Assembly: GCF_900176405.1 (NCBI RefSeq)
Contig: NZ_FWXJ01000010.1
Span: forward strand, 61,100-125,099
Direction: 5' to 3'
Length of the DNA: 64,000 nucleotides
DNA from: Polynucleobacter kasalickyi
GTDB taxonomy: Bacteria; Pseudomonadota; Gammaproteobacteria; Burkholderiales; Burkholderiaceae
The notes under the pieces were generated by a model. That model was not told where the DNA came from and searched no databases. It saw nothing but the letters and a program-made list of their open reading frames with translations. This document shows positions 16,976 to 26,389 of this stretch, in pieces. The first letter of the stretch is position 1. Each line of letters begins with the position of its first letter. A program made the position numbers and the translations under genes.

Positions 16976-17710
16976 ATGGCGACTTCCATTAAAAAAATCC
17001 CCCTCGATAAAATTTTGTTTAGCCAAGGCTTTGGCACCCGCCGCCATTGTAATAATTTAGTTTTTGCTGACATGGTCAAGGTGAATGGTGTTTTAGTGGA
17101 AGACCCTCAAGAGCTTTTTAGCCCCATCAATTTATTACTCACGATTGAAGGACAAGATTGGGAGTTTCATGAGAAAGCTTACATTGTTTTTAATAAACCG
17201 ACTGGCTATGAATGTTCGCATAAGACAAAACATCATCCGAGTATCTATGGACTTTTACCTGCCCCGTTAATTGAGCGTGGGGTCCAATGTGTGGGTCGCT
17301 TAGATCAAGATACAACGGGCCTTTTATTAATCTCTGACGATGGTCAGTTTATCCATAAGATGACCTCCCCGAAGAAAAACATCGGTAAGGTCTATCAAAT
17401 CACTACCGCTGAAGTAATTCAAAAAGAGCAAATTGAACGCTTACTAAATGGTGTGGTACTGGACGATGATCCCACCCCATGTAATGCCATCGCTTGTGAA
17501 CAAGTGGGTGATTTCCAACTGAACATGACGATCGTTGAGGGTAGATATCATCAAGTAAAAAGAATGATGGTTGCTGCAGGCAATCATGTGGAGCAACTAC
17601 ATCGATTCCAAATCGGCGAGTTTGTCTTGCCAGAGGCTCTTAAAGAGGGCGAATGGCGCTGGTTGAAGCCAGATGAACTTAACCAGCTCTCTAAAAACCC
17701 GACAACTTAA
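16976..17710 (+). CDS. rsuA: 16S rRNA pseudouridine synthase, RsuA type
   Basis: A 244-residue RsuA/RluB-family enzyme. An N-terminal S4 RNA-binding domain (about residues 8-60, LDKILFSQGFGTRRHC) is followed by the catalytic domain with GRLDQDTTGLLL; the aspartate at about residue 110 is the catalytic one. KPTGYECSHKT with HPSIYGLLP favours RsuA, which converts U516 of 16S rRNA, over the 23S enzymes. It is convergent with arsC, with a 4-bp overlap. Confidence 0.85.
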   Translation: MATSIKKIPLDKILFSQGFGTRRHCNNLVFADMVKVNGVLVEDPQELFSPINLLLTIEGQDWEFHEKAYIVFNKPTGYECSHKTKHHPSIYGLLPAPLIERGVQCVGRLDQDTTGLLLISDDGQFIHKMTSPKKNIGKVYQITTAEVIQKEQIERLLNGVVLDDDPTPCNAIACEQVGDFQLNMTIVEGRYHQVKRMMVAAGNHVEQLHRFQIGEFVLPEALKEGEWRWLKPDELNQLSKNPTT

Positions 17711-18186
17711 ACTTGAGAATGAATCGCTTTAATATTTAGTGAATCGAGCGATTCATCAGGTAAATCAGCCAATATATCAATTCTCTTTTTCAGGCCGACC
17801 ATCACATCTTTATACGCTTGACGTTTCTTTTCTTCAGAACCTTCTACCAATGATGGATCTGGAAATCCCCAATGCGCGACTGCTGGATTGCCGGGCCAGT
17901 ATGGGCACTCTTCTCCGGCGGCATTATCACAAACCGTAATAATGAAATCCATATGTGGTGCATCTGGTAGAGCATACTCATCCCAACTTTTACTACGTAA
18001 TTTTGATAAATCATAGCCGTGTTCTTTTGCTATCTCTATTGCATACGGACTCACTGTATCACCTGGTGTTGATCCAGCAGAATATCCAGTGAATTTTCCT
18101 TTTGCTTGGGTTGAAGCTAATGCTTCCGCAATAATAGATCTACCTGAGTTATGGGTACACAAGAATAGGATGTTGTATGTCTTCAT
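17707..18186 (-). CDS. arsC: Arsenate reductase ArsC, low-molecular-weight phosphatase type
   Basis: A 159-residue protein with the phosphatase loop FLCTHNSGRS (Cys10) at the N-terminus, then SAGSTPGDTVSPYAIE and the tail motif FIITVCDNAAGEECPYWPGNP. The pattern fits thioredoxin- or glutaredoxin-linked ArsC proteins that reduce arsenate to arsenite. No arsR, arsB or acr3 gene is adjacent, so the gene stands alone. The roughly 210-bp leader contains two palindromes, listed separately. Confidence 0.85.
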   Translation of the reverse strand: MKTYNILFLCTHNSGRSIIAEALASTQAKGKFTGYSAGSTPGDTVSPYAIEIAKEHGYDLSKLRSKSWDEYALPDAPHMDFIITVCDNAAGEECPYWPGNPAVAHWGFPDPSLVEGSEEKKRQAYKDVMVGLKKRIDILADLPDESLDSLNIKAIHSQV

Positions 18187-18351
18187 TTGCAGCTGTCTTT
18201 CAATTTTAATTAAACAGTAAGTTAGTGGAACTACTTCATCACGAAAACTTAATCAATTTTTAACTTGTGCAGTTCCTCTTGATTGCTCTACTACAAGAAA
18301 TTGACGGTATTGAGCTACTAACACCTTTTAAATGGTCATTCCTATAGTAAC

Positions 18352-18383
18352 TGCAATACTATTGCAAAATGATGACTAGTCAT
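18352..18383. promoter_or_regulatory. Pair of palindromes upstream of arsC
   Basis: The gap between the DUF3293 gene and arsC holds TGCAATA-C-TATTGCA at 18352-18366 (7-bp arms) and the perfect 12-bp palindrome ATGACTAGTCAT at 18372-18383. The second is flanked by a further imperfect match (GCAAA/TTTGC). They may be operators for arsC or part of a weak terminator for the minus-strand DUF3293 gene. No regulator is encoded beside them. Confidence 0.35.
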
Positions 18384-18399
18384 TGATTTGCACTTTTTT

Positions 18400-19119
18400 C
18401 TAGATGAATCGTTGCACACCAGCTGGAATGAGACGAAAGACTCGGTCAAGCTCAGAACCAACGCCCATTGCTGATCCGTCTGGTCTTGCTAGTGGCCATG
18501 GTTTATTTAAATCCCAAGAATCAACATTTAACCAATGCTCAAGTTCTTGGTCTGGCACACTCATTAGCCAGGCTATTTCTGTAAATGGCGTCAGCCTAGC
18601 AACTTCCTGTAAATGTGCAGGTAACTGCGAGATCCATTGATTAGCTTCACTAGAAGTAGGGATGGCTATCTGATGACATAGTCGCAAACTGACTAGTCCA
18701 TCTAAATTATTAACCCAAACAAAAGCATTCTGTTTAAATTGTTGAGCCAACATTTCGGCGTTTTGTAAGCCAATACCCAAGGCAAGCACACTTGACTCAG
18801 CTAGCCACTCTCCCGAGTCATCACGCCCTTCACCTAGTAAACAATCAATATGTTGAGATTGCAACTCCTCTAATAATTTTGCCTGGGATAGTTGATTTGC
18901 GGTGCGCTCAAGTTGCTGACTATGCGGGTTGTAAGCTGTCAAAAATGCGGCGCAGTTGACATTATTTTTCTTCAATATCGTGACCAATTCTAGACTTACT
19001 TTACCTACTTTTAGGGCGATTTCACCTTCATCCCCAAACACCACATAAGAGGCTTGACGGTATGCTTTGATAAGTTGAGGGGAGATTTGGTGAATCATTG
19101 AGTTTGTCTTTTTAATCAT
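18400..19119 (-). CDS. DUF3293 domain protein with C-terminal extension
   Basis: A 239-residue protein. The first roughly 140 residues match the DUF3293 pattern: LIKAYRQASYVVF, AAFLTAYNPHS, LLGEGRDDSGEWLAES and NAFVWV. The remaining 95 or so residues (from RLCHQIAIPTS to LIPAGVQRFI) lie outside that family as I know it and include a Trp/Pro-rich segment. Function is unknown for both parts. The start could be the first Met or the Met at residue 8. The decayed ATPase gene lies immediately upstream. Confidence 0.7.
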   Translation of the reverse strand: MIKKTNSMIHQISPQLIKAYRQASYVVFGDEGEIALKVGKVSLELVTILKKNNVNCAAFLTAYNPHSQQLERTANQLSQAKLLEELQSQHIDCLLGEGRDDSGEWLAESSVLALGIGLQNAEMLAQQFKQNAFVWVNNLDGLVSLRLCHQIAIPTSSEANQWISQLPAHLQEVARLTPFTEIAWLMSVPDQELEHWLNVDSWDLNKPWPLARPDGSAMGVGSELDRVFRLIPAGVQRFI

Positions 19120-19223
19120 ATTTTGCCAAAAAAAATGGTTTTTCAGGTTTTAAGGTTGTTCAATCTGTTACAGCCACTTTTTTAAATGTTCTTCCACCAA
19201 ATTTTAGTTCATAAGAAAGATCA

Positions 19224-20470
19224 TCAGGTGGGCTCAAATAGACTTCGTATTGGCACAGCAAACAACTTCTCACCAAATGTAGTCGTAACTTCGCCATCGT
19301 ACAAAACAACACCTCCAGCAAATCGATTTCCACTGCTTTCCTTCAGTTTTCGCAACCCATGAAAATCTCTTAGCGATACAGTGGCGGCTGCTTTCACTTC
19401 CACACCAGCTACAGATTGGCCACGACCTTCCAACACTATGTCTACTTCTACTCCATCTTTATCACGATAATAGTAAAAATTTATTGGATCATCTTGCCAA
19501 CTTGCTTGACGGCGAAGTTCCTGGAATATAAAAGTTTCCAATAGTTGTCCAAGCAGGGTACGATCCTCCCATAATGTTGCGGCGTCTACCCCAAGCAAAG
19601 CGCAAGCAAGTCCTGAATCTCCTAAATGCAACTTTGGAGTTTTAATTAGCCTGCTTAAACGGTTATTGTGCCAAGGTGGCAATTCTTCGAGTAAAAATAC
19701 ACGCTCTAGTAAGGTTACATAATCGCGTATTGTTGGGCGACTCAGCTGAAAAGGAGATCCCAGCTCGCTAACATTAAGCATCCTGGCCGTCTGCCCAGCA
19801 GCTAGAGATAGCAAACGTGGTAGCACATCTAGCGAACTAATTCGTGCAATATCTCTTACATCACGTTGTATCATTGTTTCAATGTATTTACGATACCAAG
19901 TTGCACGTCTAAGTGATGAAGATCTAGCAAGAGCGGCGGGATAGCCGCCAGCCACAATCCGCTCGATAAGTTCCTTACCCAATCTTGCCTGCTGCTTCAT
20001 CTTAAAACCATCCCCAAATAACTCATTAAGAAAGTTTGATTTTATTGCTCCCAGCTCACACTGCGAAAGTGGGTGAAGGCGTAAAATTTCCATACGACCG
20101 GCCAAAGAATCTGCCAACTTTGTTACCAATAACACGTTTGCCGAACCAGTCAGAATGAATCGTCCTGGTCGCCGATCACGGTCAACCACCAATTTAAGCG
20201 AAGTAAACAACTCAGGTACTCGCTGCACCTCATCCAACACCACTTTATCAGGTAACTCTGTCACAAATCCCATCGGATCTGTTTTAACTGATGCCCTTAA
20301 GACATCATCATCAAAACTGATTATGAATAACCAGCTGCATCGCCCACAGAGCGTGCAAACGTTGTTTTTCCACATTGGCGTGGACCATGAATAAGTACCA
20401 CCGGCGTATCTTGCAGTGCCTCTACCAATCGATGGAGAGCAAAGCGAGGATGTAAAGTTGAATTATCCAT
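19224..20470 (-). pseudogene. Frameshifted ATPase of the AAA/DUF4143 family
   Basis: A gene for a P-loop ATPase with a C-terminal DUF4143 domain, broken near its start. The ATG at 20470 opens a frame with the Walker A motif GPRQCGKTT (codons 29-37) that ends at TAA 20323-20321 after 49 residues. The rest (ISFDDDV, Walker B region KVVLDEVQRVPELF, sensor FILTGSANVL, then DUF4143 with YYYRDKDGVEVDIVLE) continues in another frame to 19224. Restoring one T in the run at about 20326-20330 of the minus strand would rejoin them. The family is sporadic and often mobile. A sequencing error is the main alternative. Confidence 0.8.
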
Positions 20471-20492
20471 AACTTTAGGTTTAACGCAATCT

Positions 20493-20533
20493 CCGTCCAA
20501 TTGAAAGGTTGTACCCCGTCCAATTGAAAGGTT
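20493..20533. repeat. 18-bp direct repeat pair
   Basis: CCGTCCAATTGAAAGGTT occurs at 20493-20510 and again, exactly, at 20516-20533. The pair lies between the broken ATPase gene and the ccdAB remnant and marks the point where recognisable ccdA sequence is soon lost. Adjacent copies like this occur at ends of some insertion sequences, but no transposase is present, so the origin is open. Confidence 0.75.
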
Positions 20534-20572
20534 AGGGTGCTTCTAAATGCACTAAAGGGAATGATGTTATAA

Positions 20573-20689
20573 AAATTCGAATCTGAAAAAGAAAGGCTAT
20601 AGAAGCTTGAACATTCCGATTTCTTCTCTTCTTACAATAAAATCATAGAGTTAGAGGGACTTCCACTTGAGCAATGAAGAAGTTTTTAA
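20573..20689 (+). pseudogene. ccdA antitoxin remnant, 5'-truncated with internal stops
   Basis: In one frame this stretch reads as the C-terminal half of a CcdA-type antitoxin: EKERL, stop, KLEHSDFFSSYNKIIELEG, LPLEQ, stop, RSF, stop. The family ends with a pattern like YN..VE.EGLPL..WR.F, so TAG at 20600-20602 and TGA at 20675-20677 both fall where Trp (TGG) is expected, one base change each. The DNA-binding N-terminal half is missing upstream; another stop lies at 20570. CcdA normally neutralises CcdB and represses the operon. The alternative that TGA 20675 is the true end, overlapping an ATG at 20674, is possible but leaves the RSF match unexplained. Confidence 0.65.
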
Positions 20690-21006
20690 TTGAACGATTT
20701 ACTGTTTACGATAGTTCATCCGAAAAAAATAATTCTACCCTTATCTGTTTGATGTTCAAGCTGAGTTATTAGATAAACGTTCAGCTAGAGTTGTCATTTC
20801 TTTAAAAAACGCTAAGCAATATAAACAAGTTAGGCTGCCTCAAGATTTTTTACCGCAATTTATCATTAAAGGAAATAGATATATCTTAGAAACCCCAGGA
20901 TATGGCGGCAGTTCCATGTTCACTTTTAAAAAAACAAGTTTATTCTTTAAAAGACCATCAAAATCTAATTATCACAGTCATAGACCGCTTGCTCGACGGT
21001 TTTTAG
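20689..21006 (+). pseudogene. ccdB gyrase-toxin remnant with two frameshifts
   Basis: Three frame segments joined give a CcdB-like protein. Segment 1 begins at 20689 and reads RFTVYDSSSEKNNS. Segment 2, from about 20742, reads YLFDVQAELLDKRSARVVI and on through LPQDFLPQFIIKGNRYILE to GYGG. Segment 3, from 20911, reads VPCSLLKKQVYSLKDHQNLI and ends ITVIDRLLDGF at TAG 21004-21006. CcdB toxins poison DNA gyrase, and YLLDVQADLL..L..RVVVPL is their core. The expected start codon is ATT (20689-20691), although an in-frame ATG lies at 20674. With two frameshifts, no working toxin can be made. Confidence 0.72.
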
Positions 21007-21042
21007 TTTATCTAAAAACACGACCATAGAAAAAATTAACTT

Positions 21043-22866
21043 TTACTCTACAGTGACACTTTTAGCCAAGTTTCTTGGTTTATCTACATCAGTGCCAAGG
21101 GCAAGAGCAGTGTGATAGGCCAATAGTTGCAATGGCACCACATGAAGAATCGGGGATAAGTTGCCATAGTTTTCTGGCATACGAATCACATGGATCCCAG
21201 CACTTGCTTGTATATTGGCATCCACATCAGCAAACACATATAACTGGCCACCTCTAGCAGCGACTTCTTGCATGTTTGACTTGAGTTTCTCGAGCAGATC
21301 ATCATTTGGAGCAACAGTTACGACTGGCATCGTCTCGTCCACCAAGGCAAGCGGTCCATGCTTTAGTTCTCCAGCAGGATAAGCTTCAGCATGGATATAG
21401 GATATTTCCTTCAACTTCAAGGCGCCCTCGAGTGCGATGGGATAATGCATTCCACGGCCCAAGAAGAGAGCGTTATGATATTTTGCAAATTGCTGTGCCC
21501 ACGCTATCACTTGTGGTTCTAAGGCTAATACTGCATTTAAGGCTGCCGGCAAATGACGCAGACGATCAATATGTTCTTTTTCGTGAATTGGCGTTGGACT
21601 CTTGCCTAATTTAGCCAAAGTTAATGCTAAGAAGTACAAGCCAACTAACTGGGTTGTAAAAGCTTTGGTGGAAGCAACGCCAATTTCGGTACCCGCATTC
21701 GTTTGAAATTTCCACATCGTTTCACGCATCATGGCACTAGAGGCCACATTACAGATTGCTAAGGTCTTCTCATGCCCCAAAGATTTTGCATGACGAAGTG
21801 CCGCTAAAGTATCCGCAGTCTCGCCAGATTGAGAGACGACCACTACCAAGGCTTTGGGATTGGGAACCGAAACTCGATAGCGATACTCACTAGCAATTTC
21901 TACTTGAGTCGAAACTCCTGCCAATGCTTCAATCCAATATTTAGCCACACAGGCTGAGTAATAACTAGTTCCACAAGCAAGAATCAATACTTGATTAATT
22001 TCTGACCAATCGGCATGGGTTGCGCCAAAAATATCAAAGTCAATTTTTTCGACATTACCAATCGTGTTGGCAATCGCTGTTGGCTGTTCAAAGATTTCTT
22101 TTTGCATGAAATGTTGATAAGGTCCAAGCTCAACCGAAGCGACCTGAGCGGGTACCGGACGAATCTCACGCTGGAGTATCTCTCCGGCAAAATTCATCAC
22201 CTTGACGGAGTCTGGGGTAAGGGCCACAAGATCACCCTCGTCTAAGAACGTCATGCTTTTAGCATGTTCTGCAACGGCTAATGCATCTGAGGCTAGGAAG
22301 TTTTCCTGCTCTCCATAGGCAACGACGAGAGGCGAACCGGCTCTAGCGCCAACTAAAATACCTGGCATATCTTGGGCAATGACACCGATGGCGTAGGCAC
22401 CATGTAGTCTTGGAAGGGTAAGCCTGACAGCCTCGACCAAATCACGATGATTCATTGAAGAATAGTTATTATGTACCAAGTGAGCAATTACTTCGGTATC
22501 AGTCTGGGAAGTAAACTGATATCCTTTACCGATCAATTCCGCTCTTAAAGATTCGTAATTTTCAATAATCCCATTATGTACAACCCCAATTAAGTCACCA
22601 GAAAAGTGGGGATGGGCATTATCAGTATTTGGTTTGCCGTGGGTCGCCCAGCGCGTGTGAGCAATCCCTGTAGCACCATATAAGGCAGTCGTATTTTCTT
22701 TTAGTTCAGCAACGCGTTGTGTTGTTCTGCTTCGCTCTAGTTGGTTTTTTTCATTGACCACTGCCAAACCACAAGAATCATATCCTCGGTACTCTAAGCG
22801 AGACAGCCCCTCAACTAAGATGCTGACAATATTTCTTTTAGAAACTGCTCCAACAATCCCGCACAT
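21043..22866 (-). CDS. glmS: Glutamine-fructose-6-phosphate aminotransferase
   Basis: A 607-residue enzyme making glucosamine-6-phosphate from fructose-6-phosphate and glutamine, the entry step to peptidoglycan and LPS amino sugars. Cys2 (MCGIVGAV) is the N-terminal nucleophile of the glutaminase domain, with RWATHGKP and HNGIIENY following. Two SIS sugar-isomerase domains follow ([17 protein letters not shown]), and the end LAKSVTVE is the typical GlmS C-terminus. It is 18 bp downstream of glmU, the usual glmUS pair. Confidence 0.97.
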   Translation of the reverse strand: MCGIVGAVSKRNIVSILVEGLSRLEYRGYDSCGLAVVNEKNQLERSRTTQRVAELKENTTALYGATGIAHTRWATHGKPNTDNAHPHFSGDLIGVVHNGIIENYESLRAELIGKGYQFTSQTDTEVIAHLVHNNYSSMNHRDLVEAVRLTLPRLHGAYAIGVIAQDMPGILVGARAGSPLVVAYGEQENFLASDALAVAEHAKSMTFLDEGDLVALTPDSVKVMNFAGEILQREIRPVPAQVASVELGPYQHFMQKEIFEQPTAIANTIGNVEKIDFDIFGATHADWSEINQVLILACGTSYYSACVAKYWIEALAGVSTQVEIASEYRYRVSVPNPKALVVVVSQSGETADTLAALRHAKSLGHEKTLAICNVASSAMMRETMWKFQTNAGTEIGVASTKAFTTQLVGLYFLALTLAKLGKSPTPIHEKEHIDRLRHLPAALNAVLALEPQVIAWAQQFAKYHNALFLGRGMHYPIALEGALKLKEISYIHAEAYPAGELKHGPLALVDETMPVVTVAPNDDLLEKLKSNMQEVAARGGQLYVFADVDANIQASAGIHVIRMPENYGNLSPILHVVPLQLLAYHTALALGTDVDKPRNLAKSVTVE

Positions 22867-22884
22867 AATTCTGCCTTAATAAAA

Positions 22885-24252
22885 TTATTTTTTGATTTTT
22901 TCTGGTCGCTTCCAAGTCAAACTGACTTGCTTTGCTCGACTCACTGTTAATTGATCAGGTGGCGCATCTTTGGTTAAGGTTGTACCAGCACCCAGGGTGG
23001 CTCCCTTACCGACTCTAACAGGCGCCACTAATTGCGAGTCAGAACCAATAAAAGCACCATCTTCAATAATGGTTTGGTGCTTGTTCACTCCATCATAGTT
23101 ACAAGTAATTGTGCCAGCACCAATATTTACACCAGCACCAACAATCGCATCGCCAATATAGGACAAATGATTTGCCTTACTACCAAGACCAATTTGAGCA
23201 TTTTTTACTTCCACGAAATTGCCGATATGCGCTTGATCGGCAATTTGTGCACCAGGTCTTAGTCTAGCATAAGGACCAATCACGGCACTAGTGCCAACTT
23301 GGGCGTCTTCAATGTGCGAAAAAGCATGAATCTGTGTATCTTGACCAATACTAGCGTTCTTCACCACACAATAGGGGCCAATCTTCACGCCAGAAGCAAT
23401 TTGAACATCACCCTCGAAGACACAGCCAACATCAATATACACATCACTTGCGCAATTTAAAGTGCCACGAATATCAATTCTGGCTGGGTCCGCCAAGGTC
23501 ACGCCACTCTCTAACAAGTTACTCGCCAAAAAGGATTGATATTCCCGCTCTAAAGCGGCTAATTGTGAGCGGCTGTTAACACCTTGTACCTCCCAACCAA
23601 AAGTTGCTTGCGTCGTTCGAATAGGTACACTTTCTTGAGCAGCCAGCGCGATGATGTCCGTTAAATAATACTCACCTTGCGCATTATTAGGTTGTAACAA
23701 GCCCAGCCATCTTTTAAGATCAGCTGTGTTGCAAGCCAGCATGCCAGTATTAATTTCTTTAATTTCTTTTTGGGAGATCGAGGCATCTTTTTCCTCGACA
23801 ATACCAACCACCTCACCATTCACATTCCGAACGATGCGTCCATAACCGGTTGGATTATCCATCCATTGGGTGAGAACAACCAAGCCACCATCTTCGGCTA
23901 ATTGCTTTAATTGTTGTAATGTATCTGCTTGAATCAGTGGTACATCCCCATACAAAACAATCGTAGTACCGGCATTTGTTAAAAAGGGACTCGCCTGCAA
24001 CACTGCGTGGCCAGTACCTTTTTGCTCTGCTTGAATAGCTGTTTGTACATTGGGAAAATCTTTACTGAGGTAAGACTGAACTTGTTCGGCACCATGGCCA
24101 ATCACAATACAGGGCTGGGTAGTTGGAGCAATTTGAGTAACGCCATCTAAAACATGTCCGAGCATTGATTTTCCACCAATGCGATGAAGTACCTTCGGCA
24201 AAGAAGATTTCATTCTTTTACCTTGTCCAGCTGCAAGTATGACTATATTCAT
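22885..24252 (-). CDS. glmU: Bifunctional GlcN-1-P acetyltransferase / UDP-GlcNAc pyrophosphorylase
   Basis: A 455-residue enzyme producing UDP-GlcNAc in the cytosol. The N-terminal pyrophosphorylase domain starts with LAAGQGKRMKSSLPKVLH and has LYGDVPLI. The C-terminal left-handed beta-helix is made of hexapeptide repeats (IGPYARLRPGAQI, IGAGTITCNYDGVNKH). It is complete and stands upstream of glmS as one transcription unit. Confidence 0.97.
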   Translation of the reverse strand: MNIVILAAGQGKRMKSSLPKVLHRIGGKSMLGHVLDGVTQIAPTTQPCIVIGHGAEQVQSYLSKDFPNVQTAIQAEQKGTGHAVLQASPFLTNAGTTIVLYGDVPLIQADTLQQLKQLAEDGGLVVLTQWMDNPTGYGRIVRNVNGEVVGIVEEKDASISQKEIKEINTGMLACNTADLKRWLGLLQPNNAQGEYYLTDIIALAAQESVPIRTTQATFGWEVQGVNSRSQLAALEREYQSFLASNLLESGVTLADPARIDIRGTLNCASDVYIDVGCVFEGDVQIASGVKIGPYCVVKNASIGQDTQIHAFSHIEDAQVGTSAVIGPYARLRPGAQIADQAHIGNFVEVKNAQIGLGSKANHLSYIGDAIVGAGVNIGAGTITCNYDGVNKHQTIIEDGAFIGSDSQLVAPVRVGKGATLGAGTTLTKDAPPDQLTVSRAKQVSLTWKRPEKIKK

Positions 24253-24287
24253 GAATCGTGGCTATCGGAGTTAAATTACAAAGAGCA

Positions 24288-25175
24288 TCAATTGAACTGA
24301 ATCAATTGTACATTTTCCGTACTAATACAGGATGAATCAAAACCTTCATCAATTGCTTTATCCCCCTCATTGGGGCTTACATTGAGCGATAAATCTTGAA
24401 AATCAAATAACTCAGAATCTAGCAAATGTGAGGGAGTAACTTGAGTGAGAGACTTAAAAATACTCTCCACACGACCCGGATGACTTTTCTCCCAAGACTT
24501 TAAAAGCTCTTTCATTGCCACTCGTTGCAAGTTGGTTTGGCTGCCACATAAATTACAAGGAATAATGGGGAAGTTCTCTTGGATTGCATAAGCTTCTAGA
24601 TATTTTTCCGGAACATATGCCAATGGACGAATCACAATATGCCGACCATCATCAGATTTTAGTTTAGGAGGCATGGCTTTTAACTTGCCGCCATAGAACA
24701 TATTCAATAGTAGCGTTTCTAAAATATCTTCACGGTGATGGCCTAAAGCGATTTTTGTCGCCCCAAGTTCATCCGCCACCCGATACAAAATACCTCTTCT
24801 TAATCTCGAGCAAAGGCCACAGGTGGTTTTTCCTTCGGGCACTACCCGCTTCACAATGCTGTAAGTATCCTGTTCCTCAATATGAAAGGGCACCTCTAAA
24901 TTACGCAAATAATTTGGTAAAACATCTTCAGGAAATCCCGGCTGCTTTTGATCTAAGTTCACGGCAACAATATCAAAGTGTATAGGGGCTCTAGCGCGAA
25001 GCTTCAGCAATACATCCAACATGGCATAACTATCTTTGCCGCCGGATAAGCACACCATCACCTTATCACCGTCTTCAATCATCTTAAAATCGCCTATCGC
25101 CTGACCGGCTAAGCGACATAGCTTCTTTGCCAATTTATTTTCTTCGTAGGCGGCTTTGCGGGGATCTGTAGTCAT
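24288..25175 (-). CDS. ttcA: tRNA 2-thiocytidine(32) synthetase
   Basis: A 295-residue ATP-dependent sulfurtransferase that thiolates C32 of certain tRNAs. The PP-loop SGGKDS is at residues 44-49. Two CxxC pairs, CGLC (in [12 protein letters not shown]) and CNLC (in [12 protein letters not shown]), hold the Fe-S cluster. Length is normal, with a slightly extended acidic C-terminus. It lies downstream of folB on the same strand. Confidence 0.95.
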   Translation of the reverse strand: MTTDPRKAAYEENKLAKKLCRLAGQAIGDFKMIEDGDKVMVCLSGGKDSYAMLDVLLKLRARAPIHFDIVAVNLDQKQPGFPEDVLPNYLRNLEVPFHIEEQDTYSIVKRVVPEGKTTCGLCSRLRRGILYRVADELGATKIALGHHREDILETLLLNMFYGGKLKAMPPKLKSDDGRHIVIRPLAYVPEKYLEAYAIQENFPIIPCNLCGSQTNLQRVAMKELLKSWEKSHPGRVESIFKSLTQVTPSHLLDSELFDFQDLSLNVSPNEGDKAIDEGFDSSCISTENVQLIQFN

Positions 25176-25189
25176 AGGTATTGGGATAA

Positions 25190-25600
25190 TTACAGGTTTT
25201 TCATTTGAAAGGATTCAACACCAACACTGGCGCAATCAGGATACACATCAGGTTTTTCAGAACTCACTCTTGCAGCGATGACGAGAGGATGGGCCAACAT
25301 TCTTTGCATAATTTCATCACACAAAGTTTCCTGTAACTGTATATGCCCTTGACTCACAATGGACTTGATGGTCTCGCGCATAAAGTCATAATCAACCACT
25401 TCTGCTAAATCGTCTTGCTGTGGCGAGTTGTCCTTTAATGGCACATACAAATCAATATTAATAATCACCCGTTGTTCAGCTTTTTTTTCAAACTCATGCA
25501 CGCCAATATTCATTGGGACATCGTAATCTTTAAGAAACAATCTACGGCAATTAGCCAGTACATTGGTATTAGTTGCGGAAGTCATAAATCCTTTATTCAT
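25190..25600 (-). CDS. folB: Dihydroneopterin aldolase
   Basis: A protein of about 130 residues in the FolB family, which cleaves 7,8-dihydroneopterin in folate synthesis. The pattern [20 protein letters not shown], then [17 protein letters not shown] and [12 protein letters not shown] is characteristic. The start overlaps the upstream SDR gene; the first Met overlaps by 8 bp and the Met at residue 6 (25585) would avoid it. Encoding it beside a pteridine-reductase-type SDR supports a pterin pathway pair. Confidence 0.88.
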   Translation of the reverse strand: MNKGFMTSATNTNVLANCRRLFLKDYDVPMNIGVHEFEKKAEQRVIINIDLYVPLKDNSPQQDDLAEVVDYDFMRETIKSIVSQGHIQLQETLCDEIMQRMLAHPLVIAARVSSEKPDVYPDCASVGVESFQMKNL

Positions 25601-26372
25601 TCGTTAAAAACATTACATCTCTGCGTGAGCCAAATAAGTGTTGGCCACCATCAATTTGGAGGGTTGTTCCTGTCATCGCTTTTGCGCTACAAACATAAAG
25701 AATACCTTGTGCAATGTCCTCCGGTGACGAGGACCTTTGCAGTGGTGTCATTTGATGCGCTTGTTGAAAGCTAGAAGCACTTTGATCACCGGAAATCATC
25801 GTAATACCTGGCGCAACTCCTACCACCCTTAGCTTAGGAGCAAAATGCAGTGCTTGCATTTTCATGGCAGCTTCTAAAGCGGCCTTCGACATCGTATATG
25901 AAAAAAAATCCGGGTTTAAATTATCTAATTTTTGATCCAGCAAATGAATAATGACAGCAGGCTCTTTGGGCGAAGTTTGCGCAGCATGCAGTTGATAAAG
26001 TTGTTCAGACAATATTAAGGGGGCAGCGACATTGATCTGCATATGTGCATTCAATAAATCGCTCTGAAAGGCACTTGGCTCGTCATACTCAAATAAAGCA
26101 GCATTATTGATTAAGCAGTCTGGCAAACCTAAGCGAGCAACACATTCGGGTAGGATTTTTTTAACTTCTTCAGGATCTTGCAGATCCGCTTCAATGCCAA
26201 TGACTCGGCACCCCATGTCTTCAATTTGCGAAATTACCCCTAGAGCGTCTTGCTTTGATTTACCATAATGAATTGCAATATCCCAGCCTGCCGCAGCCAT
26301 TTGTAGCGCAATCACTCGCCCTACTCGTTTTGCAGCACCGGTGATCAGCGCAATTTTATTTTGTTGGTTCAT
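25593..26372 (-). CDS. Pteridine-reductase-type SDR (FolM/PTR1-like)
   Basis: A 259-residue SDR whose cofactor motif is TGAAKRVGR, the TGxxxRxG form that marks PTR1/FolM pteridine reductases rather than the usual TGxxxGxG. NNAALFEYD and the catalytic YTMSK are also present. Such enzymes reduce dihydromonapterin or dihydrobiopterin and can supply dihydrofolate reductase activity. Its overlap with folB strengthens this reading. It is divergent from the MidA-like gene, with starts 17 bp apart. Confidence 0.82.
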   Translation of the reverse strand: MNQQNKIALITGAAKRVGRVIALQMAAAGWDIAIHYGKSKQDALGVISQIEDMGCRVIGIEADLQDPEEVKKILPECVARLGLPDCLINNAALFEYDEPSAFQSDLLNAHMQINVAAPLILSEQLYQLHAAQTSPKEPAVIIHLLDQKLDNLNPDFFSYTMSKAALEAAMKMQALHFAPKLRVVGVAPGITMISGDQSASSFQQAHQMTPLQRSSSPEDIAQGILYVCSAKAMTGTTLQIDGGQHLFGSRRDVMFLTNE

Positions 26373-26389
26373 TTAAATTTAGATCTTTC

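Noticed and set aside
20321..20375. Programmed frameshift in the DUF4143 ATPase
   Set aside because: No slippery heptamer or downstream stimulatory structure is apparent, and the family does not use recoding; neighbouring decay makes mutation simpler.
22867..22884. glmS ribozyme
   Set aside because: Only 18 bp separate glmU and glmS, too little for the ribozyme, which is also typical of Gram-positive bacteria.
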